Below are positions 1 through 9,254 of a stretch of 64,000 nucleotides of DNA, piece after piece (the first letter of the stretch is position 1; each line of letters begins with the position of its first letter). This DNA is from Roseibium sediminis. Its GTDB lineage: Bacteria > Pseudomonadota > Alphaproteobacteria > Rhizobiales > Stappiaceae. Location of the stretch: contig NZ_VXDB01000011.1 in the NCBI RefSeq assembly GCF_008711325.1, positions 62,001 through 126,000 on the forward strand. Reading direction: 5' to 3'. The notes under the pieces are model-generated. The model was given only the letters and a program-made list of their open reading frames with translations, had not been told where the DNA came from and searched no databases. The translations under genes were made by a program, and so were the position numbers.

Positions 1-1
1 A

Positions 2-2224
2 GTTGGCCCTGCGGAGGCAGCCCCTTGGAATATCTGGCTGCGTAAACTCGCCCGCGATGAACCGGTATCTGCTTTTGCTGATCCCTCCCGTGGCAAGAGC
101 CTGACAGATCATCTGCACCTCAATCGCTTGCTGCTTGCTGCCATCGCCTTTGCAGTCGGCATCTGGGCCTATTTCGCGCTGCCCGAAGAACCGGCGAGTT
201 TTGTTCTTCCTGTTTCAGCCCTTTGCGCGTCTTTGTGGGCCTTTGTGCAGTTCCGAAAGGGAGGTGTGGTCCGGTTTGCCATGCTTGTTGCTGCATTTCT
301 GCTGGGCGCTGCCGCTGCAGATCTGCGAACCGGGTTCGTCGCAGCCCCGCGCATTTCAGCTCCTGCAACATTTCAGCTCTCAGGGTGGATATCGGAGATT
401 TCAAAAGGCCATCGCGGCAAACGTCTTGTCGTCAGCGTTGTCAGGATGAAAGGTCCGGATTACGCGTTGTCGAATGGGGTCCCGGACCATGTTCGCGTAA
501 ATGTCCCCAAAGACAGTGCAGTTGATGTCGGCGAGTTCGTGTCTATGCGGGCACGTCTCTTTCCTCCTGCCGGTCCTGTATTTCCCGGCGGTTATGATTT
601 TTCCTTTGTTGTCTATTTCGACGGATTGGGTGCCAGCGGTTATTCCTACGGGCAGCCGAAAGTCGCTCAGGCGGAGGAAGGCCGCCCGCTCTTTCATGTC
701 GCGAGGAAAATGCTTGTCGATGTCAGAGGGGGCATTCGGTCGCGACTGGAAGCCCTTGGACAGGATGAAGCCGCAACTGCATTGATGGTGGCGTTGCTGG
801 TCGGGATCAGGGACCTCATTTCGGAGGAAACCGAAGAAGACCTTCGCATTGCAGGTCTGGCACATATTCTGGCTATATCCGGTCTTCACATGGCGCTCTT
901 TGCCGGAGGGGCGTATGCAGCCTTTGTTCTGGTGCTCTCCATCAGTCCTGCGCTCGCGCTGAACTATCAGATCCACCGCTTTGCGGCAGTCGGGGCGCTG
1001 ATGGCCGCGACGCTTTACCTGCTGCTCTCTGGTGCCTCGGTGGCAACGCAGAGATCCTATGTGATGATCATGCTGGTTTTTCTAGGAATTCTGGCAGGAC
1101 GCAGGGGGCTGACGCTCAGAAGTGTTGCGCTTGCCGGACTGGTTCTGCTTCTGATGGCACCGGAAAGCCTGTTTCATCCGGGCTTTCAAATGTCATTTGC
1201 TGCCGTTCTCTGCCTTGTCGCAGCCTATGAGAGCCTTCGAAATATTGGCAGTTCAGCTTCGCTCATCGGGTCGGCAGGTCAGCGCCTTGGACAAGGTTTG
1301 CCTCGATGGATAGGAACAATCGCAAAATGGTTGGGTGGCCTTCTCGTGACATCGCTCATCGCTGGACTGGCGACCGGCATAATTGGTGCGCACCATTTTG
1401 GCCGGATCGCGCCCTACGGGTTGTTGGGCAACGTGCTTGGCATGCCGATCTTCACGCTGGTCGTGATGCCGATGGGGTTGCTGACGCTTCTGCTGATGCC
1501 TTTCGGGCTTGCGTCCATACCGGTCTGGGGCATGGAATGGGGCCTCAAGCTGCTGCTTGATATCGCCCGTTACACATCCTCCATGGATGGGGGGAGCGGC
1601 ATCGTTTTGCCTCCCACGGCATTCACGACACTCGCTCTCTTTTCTGGCCTGTTTTTGTTGCTGTTTCTTCCCGGTAGAACGCGCGGCATTTCTCTGCTGT
1701 CGATCGGCCTGGGTGTCTTGCTCTGGGTTTTGGCTCGACCTGCGGATGTTCAGATCGCTGAAAGCGGTACAGTTGTGGCTGCGCGTGACGAAACGGGCCT
1801 TATGAGAATCTCGACCACGCGCCAAAGTCTGCGTTCGGACATGTGGAAGCAGCAGGAGGGCCTCGCTGCCGGAGAACCGAACTTCCCGAAAATGAACAAG
1901 GACCAGCGCAGGTGCGACGACGAAGGCTGTGTCATCAAAGCCTATGCACCAGCTGCCAGAGGCAGGCCATATTTGATCGCCTTTTCCAAAACTCTCGAAG
2001 GAACTCTGGAAGATTGCAAAAGGGCAGACCTTGTTTTCACCGAACTGGATCACGCCCCTGAAAATTGCGGCATACGGGTCTATGGGCGAAATGACAGAAC
2101 GCTCACGGGTGCGATCTCCTTGTGGCTGTCCGCTGAACCTGGGGTCGAATCCGGGTTCGTCAGCACACAAGTTGAACGTATGAAGAACGCAAAATCCGTC
2201 CCGCCCAGACCTTGGCACCAGTAG
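2..2224 (+). CDS. comEC: ComEC/Rec2 family DNA-uptake channel protein, 5' end outside window
   Basis: The reading frame is open from the window edge (740 codons visible) to TAG at 2222-2224, so the start lies upstream. ComEC forms the inner-membrane channel that takes single-stranded DNA into the cytoplasm in competent bacteria. Visible are two N-terminal hydrophobic segments, a soluble beta-rich stretch (DUF4131 type), and then the competence domain with many membrane helices and the family-typical ISGLHMALF motif encoded near 880-900. The roughly 190 C-terminal residues after the last helices show no HxHxDH, so the metallo-beta-lactamase domain of Gram-positive ComEC appears to be missing or degenerate. 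A TTG at 128 could be read as a start, but the frame continues upstream with plausible coding sequence. It runs toward lexA with a 142-nt gap. The family is certain; actual competence is not shown. Confidence 0.9.
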   Translation, partial: VGPAEAAPWNIWLRKLARDEPVSAFADPSRGKSLTDHLHLNRLLLAAIAFAVGIWAYFALPEEPASFVLPVSALCASLWAFVQFRKGGVVRFAMLVAAFLLGAAAADLRTGFVAAPRISAPATFQLSGWISEISKGHRGKRLVVSVVRMKGPDYALSNGVPDHVRVNVPKDSAVDVGEFVSMRARLFPPAGPVFPGGYDFSFVVYFDGLGASGYSYGQPKVAQAEEGRPLFHVARKMLVDVRGGIRSRLEALGQDEAATALMVALLVGIRDLISEETEEDLRIAGLAHILAISGLHMALFAGGAYAAFVLVLSISPALALNYQIHRFAAVGALMAATLYLLLSGASVATQRSYVMIMLVFLGILAGRRGLTLRSVALAGLVLLLMAPESLFHPGFQMSFAAVLCLVAAYESLRNIGSSASLIGSAGQRLGQGLPRWIGTIAKWLGGLLVTSLIAGLATGIIGAHHFGRIAPYGLLGNVLGMPIFTLVVMPMGLLTLLLMPFGLASIPVWGMEWGLKLLLDIARYTSSMDGGSGIVLPPTAFTTLALFSGLFLLLFLPGRTRGISLLSIGLGVLLWVLARPADVQIAESGTVVAARDETGLMRISTTRQSLRSDMWKQQEGLAAGEPNFPKMNKDQRRCDDEGCVIKAYAPAARGRPYLIAFSKTLEGTLEDCKRADLVFTELDHAPENCGIRVYGRNDRTLTGAISLWLSAEPGVESGFVSTQVERMKNAKSVPPRPWHQ

Positions 2225-2299
2225 GCGAGCTGCTATCTCCTTGTTTCATAATTGTTCATTTTCGCCAAAAAACGCGGAAAGCAATCCTTAACTGTTGTA

Positions 2300-2314
2300 G
2301 AACACAGTGAGAAC
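2300..2314 (+). promoter_or_regulatory. SOS box (LexA operator) upstream of lexA
   Basis: The sequence is GAAC-acagtga-GAAC, an exact match to the alphaproteobacterial LexA operator GAAC-N7-GAAC (reverse complement GTTC-N7-GTTC). It ends 52 nt before the lexA ATG, as expected for autorepression. A second, imperfect copy GTTC-N7-GTAC lies at 2326-2340, 12 nt further downstream. Confidence 0.88.
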
Positions 2315-2366
2315 AGTTATTCTATGTTCATGATTTGTACCGTTGAGTGGTGCTGGAGATTCGGTG

Positions 2367-3086
2367 ATGCTGACGCGTAAGCAATATGAACTTCTCATGT
2401 TCATTCATGAACGACTGAAGGAAACCGGTGTTCCGCCCTCGTTCGATGAAATGAAGGACGCGCTGGATCTCCGCTCGAAATCTGGCATCCACCGTCTGAT
2501 TACGGCTCTTGAGGAGCGAGGCTTTATTCGCCGCTTGCCGAACCGTGCCAGAGCCATGGAAGTGGTCAAATTGCCCGATTCGATATCACCTGGCCTCGGC
2601 GCACCACGGCCAAGGGGAAGCTTCTCGCCGGAAGTGATCGAAGGCTCCCTAGGCAAGCCTGTCGAAAGAACCGAACCTCTAGCAGAGAAAATCAGCGCGC
2701 CGTCCACGATGGAAATTCCGGTCATGGGACGTATTGCTGCTGGGGTTCCGATCGAGGCGATCCAGACCCACAGTCACACAATCAGCGTGCCGCCGGAACT
2801 GGTGGGCAAGGGCGAGCATTATGCTCTTGAAGTGCGCGGTGACTCCATGATCGAAGCGGGGATTCTAGACGGGGATACGGTGTTGATCCGCCGGTCCGAT
2901 TCTGCTGACAGTGGCGACATCGTGGTGGCTCTTGTTGATGACGAGGAAGCGACTTTGAAGCGCTTGCGCAAGAAAGGTGCGTCGATTGCACTCGAGGCGG
3001 CGAACCCGGCCTATGAAACCCGGATATTTGGTCCCGGACGTGTAAGGGTTCAGGGAAAATTGGTGGCGCTGTTTCGCCAGTACTGA
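2367..3086 (+). CDS. lexA: LexA repressor of the SOS response
   Basis: LexA is a dimeric repressor of DNA-damage genes and cleaves itself when RecA is activated. With the ATG at 2367 the protein has 239 residues and begins with the usual [10 protein letters not shown]; a GGAG lies 8 nt upstream. An in-frame TTG at 2343 would add eight atypical residues and is less likely. Residues 1-65 form the winged-helix DNA-binding domain. The cleavage site Ala125-Gly126, the catalytic Ser160 (RGDSM) and Lys198 (ATLKRL) are all present, so the protein should be cleavable. The linker of about 40 residues is long, as is common in alphaproteobacteria. An exact SOS box precedes the gene and a hairpin terminator follows. 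Confidence 0.96.
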   Translation: MLTRKQYELLMFIHERLKETGVPPSFDEMKDALDLRSKSGIHRLITALEERGFIRRLPNRARAMEVVKLPDSISPGLGAPRPRGSFSPEVIEGSLGKPVERTEPLAEKISAPSTMEIPVMGRIAAGVPIEAIQTHSHTISVPPELVGKGEHYALEVRGDSMIEAGILDGDTVLIRRSDSADSGDIVVALVDDEEATLKRLRKKGASIALEAANPAYETRIFGPGRVRVQGKLVALFRQY

Positions 3087-3112
3087 TCTTTAGTGACCAT
3101 CGCTGCAGCGTC

Positions 3113-3150
3113 AAAACCGGTTCTCCCGATAGGGTGGGCCGGTTTTCTAT
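3113..3150 (+). terminator. Rho-independent terminator after lexA
   Basis: An 8-bp inverted repeat AAAACCGG (3113-3120) / CCGGTTTT (3139-3146) is followed by a T-rich stretch. It begins 27 nt after the lexA stop codon. Confidence 0.75.
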
Positions 3151-3656
3151 TTGTGAACTCTGTGGTGCAATTTGCCGAGCAGAATGGTCAGTGTATTTAC
3201 CTAAAGAAAGTTCGCATCCGAATCTACGACATTGCAATACAATCTTGGCGTGTGTAATTTCATAACGCACCTTAGAAACAGGTTTATGCTTTTGAAATTA
3301 TTCAAGGAATTATTCTTTTGATGAAGGCATCCTTTTCAGACTGAGCATGCTAACTCTAGGAAAGTCGAGTTCGGATAAAAGTCCTGTAAGTAGCAGAAAA
3401 AAAGGACAAAATTGGCTGGATGATTTCACGGGGATCTCGGATTTGCTCGTAAGGGGGCACTTGTGCTTCGACAGAAGCAATGCAATCAGTAATAATCACA
3501 ATATTGCCGATAGAATGCCGTAAGTGCAGGCTGGCCAAAATCATGTCGAGGTGGGCGGCGTAATCCGGGGGGCACGAAAATGGCCGGACCCGATTGATGT
3601 TCTGATTTTCCGCAGCTTTCCTCCGGACCAAAATTATGTATGGCGAGTGTTTGTGA
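3151..3656. other. Intergenic stretch between lexA terminator and histidine kinase
   Basis: About 500 nt with no gene I can support. The part from about 3190 to 3360 is clearly more AT-rich than its surroundings. A leftward open frame (3356-3664) has no recognisable motif or good ribosome binding site. The region presumably holds the promoter of the downstream kinase, but no clear -35/-10 pair was identified. Confidence 0.4.
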
Positions 3657-5204
3657 ATGAACACAAATCAATCGCGTCGGGAGGAGGATTTTCCTTCCAA
3701 GCCGAAGACCGGCTTGTCGCGTACGTTTATTTTATACACCCTCGGGTCTTTTGCTGTCCTGAGCGTCATGTTCATCGGCGGCCTTTCGCAGTTTCTGTGG
3801 CAGCGGGAAATGAACCGCGCGATCACCACCACGGAAACCCTGTTTCAGGCATCCAAGGAGCCGTTGGAACGGGCGGTCTGGTCCATCAACGAGGCATCGG
3901 CGGAACAGATCGTCGAGGGTTTGCTCAGCCTGGAAGTCGTTCGCAACGTCTGGGTCGAAACTCCTGATACCGGCACCTATGGAAAGCCGTCGAAAATCGG
4001 CACGCAGGACGCAATCACATACGACTTGCTGAGCCCGATCCAGTATTCGTCCGGTGGAAAGATCGGTACGGTCCACTTCATCATTGACCGCGATGAGATC
4101 AGGGAGCAGGTCACATCAGTCGTCGTCTCCACAATCGTCAGTATTGTTTTTTACCTCTTTTTCCTCGCGGTCATCCTGCAGATCATTTTCGACCGCCTCA
4201 TCGGGATACCTCTGACGTCCATCGTCAGCTATCTCAACACGCCCGGATTGATCGACAATCCCCCCGAAGTCGATTTGCTCCCCGACCGCGATGATGAGCT
4301 GGCTGTATTGGCCAATTCCCTGCAGGGCATGGTCAAGAAGCGCCATGCGGACCTGAAGCAGATACAGGCCTATCAGCAGAACCTGGAGGATCTGGTCGAG
4401 AAGCGCACCGAACAGCTCAAACGTGTTCAGGACGAACTGATTCAGGCCGACAATCTTGCAGCTCTCGGTTCGCTTGTTGCCGGAGTGTCGCACGAGCTCA
4501 ACACGCCGCTCGGCAATGGTTTGATGGCGGCGACGACGATTTCGGAAGCAAGTTCACTTCTCAGACAGGATCTCAAACTGGAAGTCCTGACGAAGGAACA
4601 GCTTGAAGAGCAGCTCGAGCGAATTGCCGAATGCGCCAATGTGATTGAGAAGACCTTGGCTCGGGCTCGCGAACTGGTTCAGAATTTCAGGCAGGTTGCC
4701 GTCGACCGCCAGAGCGAAAAACGCCGCGAGTTCAATATCGATCACATAATCAGCGAGACAATTGCAACGGTTCAGCCGTCGTTGAGGGCGACGCCTTATA
4801 TGGTTCGTCTCGATCTGGAGGCGGATGCGGTCATTGACAGCTACCCTGGTGCCATAAGCCAGATCGTCACCAATCTTGTCGAGAATGCCGTCAAACATGG
4901 ATATGAGGGGCGGGATGCCGGAGAGGTACTTGTTGCCTCGCGGCGCAAACATGATGGTTCAATATCCATCGAATGTTCCGATACCGGCTGCGGTATCTCG
5001 GATGGCAATCTCAAGCGTCTTTATGAGCCATTCTTCACCACAAAGCTCGGCAAGGGCGGATCGGGATTGGGAATGGCAATTGTGTACCGGCTCGTCACGG
5101 ACGTCCTTGGCGGCCAGATTTTAGTAGCGTCCGAAGTCGGGGAGGGAACGTCGATAACCGTCGTCATTCCCGCCTCTCTCCGCTCGGCCCGCAGTGCGGC
5201 ATAG
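3657..5204 (+). CDS. Membrane sensor histidine kinase
   Basis: A 515-residue two-component kinase of the inner membrane. Transmembrane helices at about 23-46 and 155-182 enclose a periplasmic sensing region of roughly 110 residues. A HAMP-like/coiled-coil stretch (about 183-262) leads to the HisKA domain with phospho-acceptor His279 (VSHELNTPLG). The HATPase domain shows the N box (NLVENAVKHG), G1 box (DTGCGI), F box (EPFFTTK) and G2 box (GGSGLGMAI), so it should be active. It ends 14 nt before a response regulator-EAL gene, which makes that protein its probable phosphorylation partner. The signal sensed is unknown. The insert between HisKA and HATPase is somewhat long. Confidence 0.88.
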   Translation: MNTNQSRREEDFPSKPKTGLSRTFILYTLGSFAVLSVMFIGGLSQFLWQREMNRAITTTETLFQASKEPLERAVWSINEASAEQIVEGLLSLEVVRNVWVETPDTGTYGKPSKIGTQDAITYDLLSPIQYSSGGKIGTVHFIIDRDEIREQVTSVVVSTIVSIVFYLFFLAVILQIIFDRLIGIPLTSIVSYLNTPGLIDNPPEVDLLPDRDDELAVLANSLQGMVKKRHADLKQIQAYQQNLEDLVEKRTEQLKRVQDELIQADNLAALGSLVAGVSHELNTPLGNGLMAATTISEASSLLRQDLKLEVLTKEQLEEQLERIAECANVIEKTLARARELVQNFRQVAVDRQSEKRREFNIDHIISETIATVQPSLRATPYMVRLDLEADAVIDSYPGAISQIVTNLVENAVKHGYEGRDAGEVLVASRRKHDGSISIECSDTGCGISDGNLKRLYEPFFTTKLGKGGSGLGMAIVYRLVTDVLGGQILVASEVGEGTSITVVIPASLRSARSAA

Positions 5205-5218
5205 AACGGAGTATCATC

Positions 5219-7465
5219 ATGCCCATGGATTTCCTGGCCTCAAACAACTCGAAGCCAAATACGATTTCCCTCCAGCCGTGGAAGGTCCTTGTCGTGGATG
5301 ATGATGAGGATGTGCATGAGACGACACGGATAGCCCTGGCTGGTTGTCGGCAGGATAATCGTCTCCTGAGGCTCTATCACGCTCAATCCGTGGAAGAGGC
5401 GAAAGAAATCCTCGAGAAAAACGACGATATAGCTGTCGCCCTGATTGACGTTGTCATGGACACACACACGGCAGGCCTCGATCTGGTCAAATGGGTTCGC
5501 AGCACCCTCGGCAACTCCTTCATCCGATTGATCATGAGGACTGGTCAACCCGGTTACGCGCCGCGCATGGATGTAATCGAGCGCTATGAAATTGACGGTT
5601 ACAAGGAAAAGGCGGAGCTCACACGCTCCAAGCTGCTTTCGGCGATCATCACGGCCCTCAGGGGCTACAAGTTGCTCATGTCGCTGGAGACCAATCGGAA
5701 AAACCTGAAAAAACTCAACGATCACTTCTACGAGTTGATCGAAAAGGACGATCTGCTGCAATTCGGGTCCACGCTTCTTGATCAAATCGCAAATTTGATC
5801 GGAGTGGCTCCGGAAGGACTTGTTTGTGCCGCAGAGCGTGATGTCGAGATATCTGACATCCGAGCGAACACGGTCAAGGTTCTTGCAGCAGGCGGTGTGT
5901 ACATGAGTTTTGTGGGCCGGACGCTGGATGCGGTCACATCGAATGATATTCGCACCCCGATCTACCAGTGCATCACCTCCGGGGAAAACCAGATCCAGCC
6001 TTTCGGTACTTGTCTGGCCCTGCGTTCGCGTGCCGGATTGAGGGCAGCCATTTACGTCGGGCTTCCCTATGCGGTTCTGGAGCGTTTGCTAGGCGAGGAA
6101 GTGCTGAACATATTTATCCTCAACGCCAGTCTGGGTTTCGAGAAAACCACGCTTTTGGAACATATTCATCGCCTTGCCTTCGAAGACCGGGTCACGGGTC
6201 TCAGCAGCTATGCCGGCTTTACGGAACGGTTCCGTCGTCTGGCAGGAACCGGGCGGCCGATGACAGTCGTCCTGCTCGATATTCATCGTTATCGGATGAT
6301 TGAGCACGGTATTGGTGAAGAACAGGCTGGCGATTTTCTCAAGAAAGTCGGCATGCGGCTGCGTAGCGGTTTTCCAACCGCATTCGTGATCGCACGCAAG
6401 GAAGTCGATGAATTCATTCTGCTGTTGGATCACGTCGGAGCAGGCCGACTGCCCGATCTTGTCGATTTGCTCGAAACCTTGTTCGATGAACCCATCGCCG
6501 TCGGGGATAGCGTATTCAACATTCGAATGCGCATGGGGATCGCCAATTCCGGTGATCATGGCCATGACCCTGAACAACTCGCCCGTTATGCATCGATAGC
6601 GTTGAATGACCTGAGGCAACGGGGTTCGGCCAATTACGCAGTTTTCACTCCGTCGATGCAGGAAAATGCGTTTGAGCGACTGCGCCTGACATCGCTTTTG
6701 ACCGGGACTGCCGGAAAGACGCAGTTTCTCGTGCACTATCAGCCGATCATCGAGGCGGGGACCGGTCTGGTTTATTCATGCGAAGCGCTCATGCGATTTC
6801 GCACCTCAGGCGGTGACTTCCTGAACACACAGCGCATGATCGAGGCAGCCGAAGCCAGCGGCATGATCATCGATGTTGGAGGATGGATGATCCAAAACGC
6901 GGTTTCCGAATTCAGCGCTCTGCCGACCTTGCCGCCTAGTGTTCATCTTAATCTCAATCTGTCGCCGAAGCAGGTTCAATCCTCACGGATCTATGCGGAT
7001 GTCGAGCGAGCGCTGGAGCATTCCGGCACATCCATGGATCGCCTGATATTTGAAGTGACGGAAGGAATCTTCGTCAACAATGATCAGGAGATCATCTCCT
7101 TCCTGACCTGGATTCGGGACAATGGCGGCAAGGTTGTCATAGATGATTTTGGAACCGGCTATTCCTCCTTCAGCTACCTTCGCAAACTGCCAGTCGACGG
7201 AATCAAGGTCGACCGGGAATTCATCATGCACATGGATCAGGATGAAGATGCGCTTGCCGTCGTCCGGTCAATCCTCGCTGTGGCGCAGGCTTTGGGTCTG
7301 GAAGTAACAGCAGAGGGCGTAGAGACTTTGCCTCAAAGAAATATTCTCCGGGATCTGGGATGCGACTATCTGCAGGGATACCTTTATTCCAAACCAATCC
7401 CGGGAGAAGATCTCATCACCTTCATGTCTCAGGAGAGTAACACCGGTACCGGTTTGACATTTTAA
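5219..7465 (+). CDS. Response regulator with DUF3369, degenerate GGDEF and intact EAL domains
   Basis: A 748-residue cytoplasmic protein expected to couple phosphorylation to c-di-GMP breakdown. The receiver domain (about 20-150) has the acidic pocket Asp27-29, phospho-acceptor Asp77, and conserved Thr and Lys (LIMRTGQ, GYKEKAE). A middle region (about 170-320) resembles DUF3369. The following GGDEF-like domain has KEVDEF where GG(D/E)EF is expected, so cyclase activity is unlikely. The EAL domain keeps EAL (522-524), the Asn in NLSP, the Glu in VTEG, DDFGTGYSS (from 642), the Lys in GIKVD and the Glu in AEGVET, so it is probably an active phosphodiesterase. The ATG at 5219 follows ACGGAG. 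It is translated just after the histidine kinase, 14 nt away. Domain assignments are firm; activity is inferred. Confidence 0.9.
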   Translation: MPMDFLASNNSKPNTISLQPWKVLVVDDDEDVHETTRIALAGCRQDNRLLRLYHAQSVEEAKEILEKNDDIAVALIDVVMDTHTAGLDLVKWVRSTLGNSFIRLIMRTGQPGYAPRMDVIERYEIDGYKEKAELTRSKLLSAIITALRGYKLLMSLETNRKNLKKLNDHFYELIEKDDLLQFGSTLLDQIANLIGVAPEGLVCAAERDVEISDIRANTVKVLAAGGVYMSFVGRTLDAVTSNDIRTPIYQCITSGENQIQPFGTCLALRSRAGLRAAIYVGLPYAVLERLLGEEVLNIFILNASLGFEKTTLLEHIHRLAFEDRVTGLSSYAGFTERFRRLAGTGRPMTVVLLDIHRYRMIEHGIGEEQAGDFLKKVGMRLRSGFPTAFVIARKEVDEFILLLDHVGAGRLPDLVDLLETLFDEPIAVGDSVFNIRMRMGIANSGDHGHDPEQLARYASIALNDLRQRGSANYAVFTPSMQENAFERLRLTSLLTGTAGKTQFLVHYQPIIEAGTGLVYSCEALMRFRTSGGDFLNTQRMIEAAEASGMIIDVGGWMIQNAVSEFSALPTLPPSVHLNLNLSPKQVQSSRIYADVERALEHSGTSMDRLIFEVTEGIFVNNDQEIISFLTWIRDNGGKVVIDDFGTGYSSFSYLRKLPVDGIKVDREFIMHMDQDEDALAVVRSILAVAQALGLEVTAEGVETLPQRNILRDLGCDYLQGYLYSKPIPGEDLITFMSQESNTGTGLTF

Positions 7466-7477
7466 AAGGGGAAAACC

Positions 7478-7513
7478 ATGCGGGCATTGCGCATTTGCGC
7501 GGGCATGGAGTGA
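7478..7513 (+). other. Possible 11-codon micro-ORF
   Basis: An ATG 12 nt after the stop of the phosphodiesterase gene is preceded by AAAAGGGGAAAA and opens an 11-codon frame ending in TGA. It lies in the 172-nt gap before the glutathione transferase. It could be a leader peptide or chance; nothing identifies a product. Confidence 0.15.
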
Positions 7514-7637
7514 CCTGCAACCGAACTCACAATTTCGTGCTTTCATTCTACTGCCTCGCTGTGATTGAAATCAGGAGAGTTGCAGGAAAAAGGCGTATCC
7601 AGATTCGGATACGGCGAAAGCAAGGAGTGTGGGTTTC

Positions 7638-8270
7638 ATGTTGATCGTTCACGGGCGAGCCAATTCCGTCAATGTTCAGCCGGTCGTATGGTGCCTCGCC
7701 GAACTTGGGGTGCCCTTTGAGCGACTTGATGTTGGCGGTCCGTTTGGCGGGACCGATACGCCCGAGTATCGGGCCATGAACCCAATGGGCCTCGTACCGA
7801 CGCTGACCGACGCCGGACAATCCTTGTCCGAAAGCGCAGCGATCCTTCGGTACATCATGCGCAAGTACGGCAATCATCCAACCGACCCCATGGCCGCAGC
7901 GCAGATCGAACGATGGGGCGACATGTGCCGGTCACATGTTTATCCGCATCTCCTGCCGGTGATCTTCTGGCAGCTGTACCGGACCACGAAGGAAGACCGG
8001 AACCACGCGGCAATTGCCTCTGCTGCGGCGGCTCTCAAGGTCGCCATGACAGCCTTTGCCAATCAGACAAAGGGCAACCTTTTCGGCGGAGACGCGCCCA
8101 ATCTGGCCGACTATCAATTCGGCTGCTTGTTGTTCCGATACTACGGCATGGACTTCGAACGGGCTGACCTTCCGGCTCTGGACGATTATTACGCGGCCCT
8201 TTCGGATCGTAAGGCTTATCAGCAACACATCATGCTGGATTTTGCGTCTCTGAAAATTCCCGGCGCCTGA
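7638..8270 (+). CDS. Glutathione S-transferase family protein
   Basis: A 210-residue cytosolic GST. The N-terminal thioredoxin-like domain (about 1-80) contains the glutathione-binding GLVPTL and SESAAIL elements (cis-Pro and Glu-Ser); the C-terminal helical domain follows. An early Asn-Ser pair in GRANSVNVQ could supply the catalytic hydroxyl, but its class was not settled. The ATG at 7638 is preferred to the in-frame GTG at 7629 because AAGGAG lies 10 nt before the ATG and only 1 nt before the GTG. It is convergent with the metallo-hydrolase gene. A 7-bp GC-rich inverted repeat (8261-8267/8285-8291) spans the junction but has no T tract. The substrate is unknown. Confidence 0.85.
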   Translation: MLIVHGRANSVNVQPVVWCLAELGVPFERLDVGGPFGGTDTPEYRAMNPMGLVPTLTDAGQSLSESAAILRYIMRKYGNHPTDPMAAAQIERWGDMCRSHVYPHLLPVIFWQLYRTTKEDRNHAAIASAAAALKVAMTAFANQTKGNLFGGDAPNLADYQFGCLLFRYYGMDFERADLPALDDYYAALSDRKAYQQHIMLDFASLKIPGA

Positions 8271-8297
8271 GATGATGCCGGTCCGGCGCCGAGCCGA

Positions 8298-9254
8298 TCA
8301 CTGACCAAGTGGCATCGAATCCCGTTCGATCTGGGGATAGAGATGCGCGATGGACCGGTGAAACTCCTGCGGCATGGCTCCCATGCCCGCAAAGCGATCC
8401 GGCAGTGGCTCGTCCATGATCTCCACCATGTCCAGTCCGTCCAAAGCGGCCTGCTTTAGCGTTGCCTCAAGCCAGTCCAGATAATCCCGTGTCTGCGCGA
8501 GTGAGGCCCCGGACGTATCCAGCGGACCATGGCCAGGCAGGATCGCCGAGGCGTTTTTCTCCGTCAGCACGTCAAGCGCTGCACGCCACGTCGGCAGGTC
8601 AGCATGCGGTGTGGTCGGGGCGCGGTTCAAGAATGCCAGGTCCCCGGCAATCAGGAGACCTGTCTTTTGATCCAGTATGGCGAGATCAGCGCCAGTGTGT
8701 CCTGACAGCGGAAGCGTTTCAAAGGACCGGCCGCCAATGGATATGACACTGCTGGAAACGTCGGTATTGGGCGGAGCAGGCTCGGTTCCGCGCATCCAGT
8801 CACCGAGCAGCCTGTACATGTTGTCAGCAAACCCGTCGCCCTGGCTCTCGGCGAGGGCTCTGGTTTCTGGTAGCGCGTGGATCGGCTTGTCGGAAAAGAC
8901 CTGATTGCCGAAGAAATGATCCGGGTGGTGGTGGGTGATCATGACCCCCGCAACACCACGCCCATTGAGCCCACGTGCCACATCCAGCAGGGCCTCACCG
9001 TATTTGCGTGACGGTCCCGTGTCGACAAGCACAATTCCCGCTTCAGTTTCGATGAGCGCGCAGTTGACGATAGCGCCGCCGTTTTCGGCTGAAAAATATT
9101 CTGTTCGGCCTTCGATCATCCAGATGCCGTCTGCAACCTGCACCGGTGCAAGGTCATAGCTGAGGGGGGCGGCAAACACCGACTTGGGAAGGGCTGCAAT
9201 TACGGCAGTGCTGCCGACGGCGCCAAGGAACTGGCGTTTCGTGAGGTCGGTCAT
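8298..9254 (-). CDS. Quinoprotein-associated metallo-beta-lactamase-fold hydrolase
   Basis: A 318-residue exported protein of the MBL fold, matching the 'quinoprotein relay system zinc metallohydrolase' type. The N terminus (TKRQFLGAVGS, then a hydrophobic run to FAA) resembles a Tat-type signal peptide. Metal ligands are complete: His108-x-His110-x-Asp112-His113, His186, Asp205 and His242, so it should bind two metals. The true reaction is unknown; members are recognised by their occurrence with PQQ alcohol dehydrogenases. It is last in a four-gene leftward operon and its start overlaps the stop of the SoxYZ-like gene by 4 nt (ATGA), which suggests coupled translation. Other MBL enzymes of this fold act on glyoxalase- or lactonase-type substrates, so esterase or thioesterase work is possible. 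Confidence 0.85.
   Translation of the reverse strand: MTDLTKRQFLGAVGSTAVIAALPKSVFAAPLSYDLAPVQVADGIWMIEGRTEYFSAENGGAIVNCALIETEAGIVLVDTGPSRKYGEALLDVARGLNGRGVAGVMITHHHPDHFFGNQVFSDKPIHALPETRALAESQGDGFADNMYRLLGDWMRGTEPAPPNTDVSSSVISIGGRSFETLPLSGHTGADLAILDQKTGLLIAGDLAFLNRAPTTPHADLPTWRAALDVLTEKNASAILPGHGPLDTSGASLAQTRDYLDWLEATLKQAALDGLDMVEIMDEPLPDRFAGMGAMPQEFHRSIAHLYPQIERDSMPLGQ

Noticed and set aside
3356..3664. A leftward 102-codon open frame between lexA and the kinase gene
   Set aside because: No recognisable motif and no good ribosome binding site; it overlaps the kinase start. Treated as chance.
7478..7513. The 11-codon frame as a PqqA precursor peptide
   Set aside because: It lacks the Glu-x3-Tyr pair of PqqA, is too short, and no pqqBCDE genes follow.
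8261..8291. GC-rich inverted repeat between the GST and hydrolase genes as a terminator
   Set aside because: Stem of only 7 bp with a long loop and no T tract on either side; mentioned in the GST entry only.
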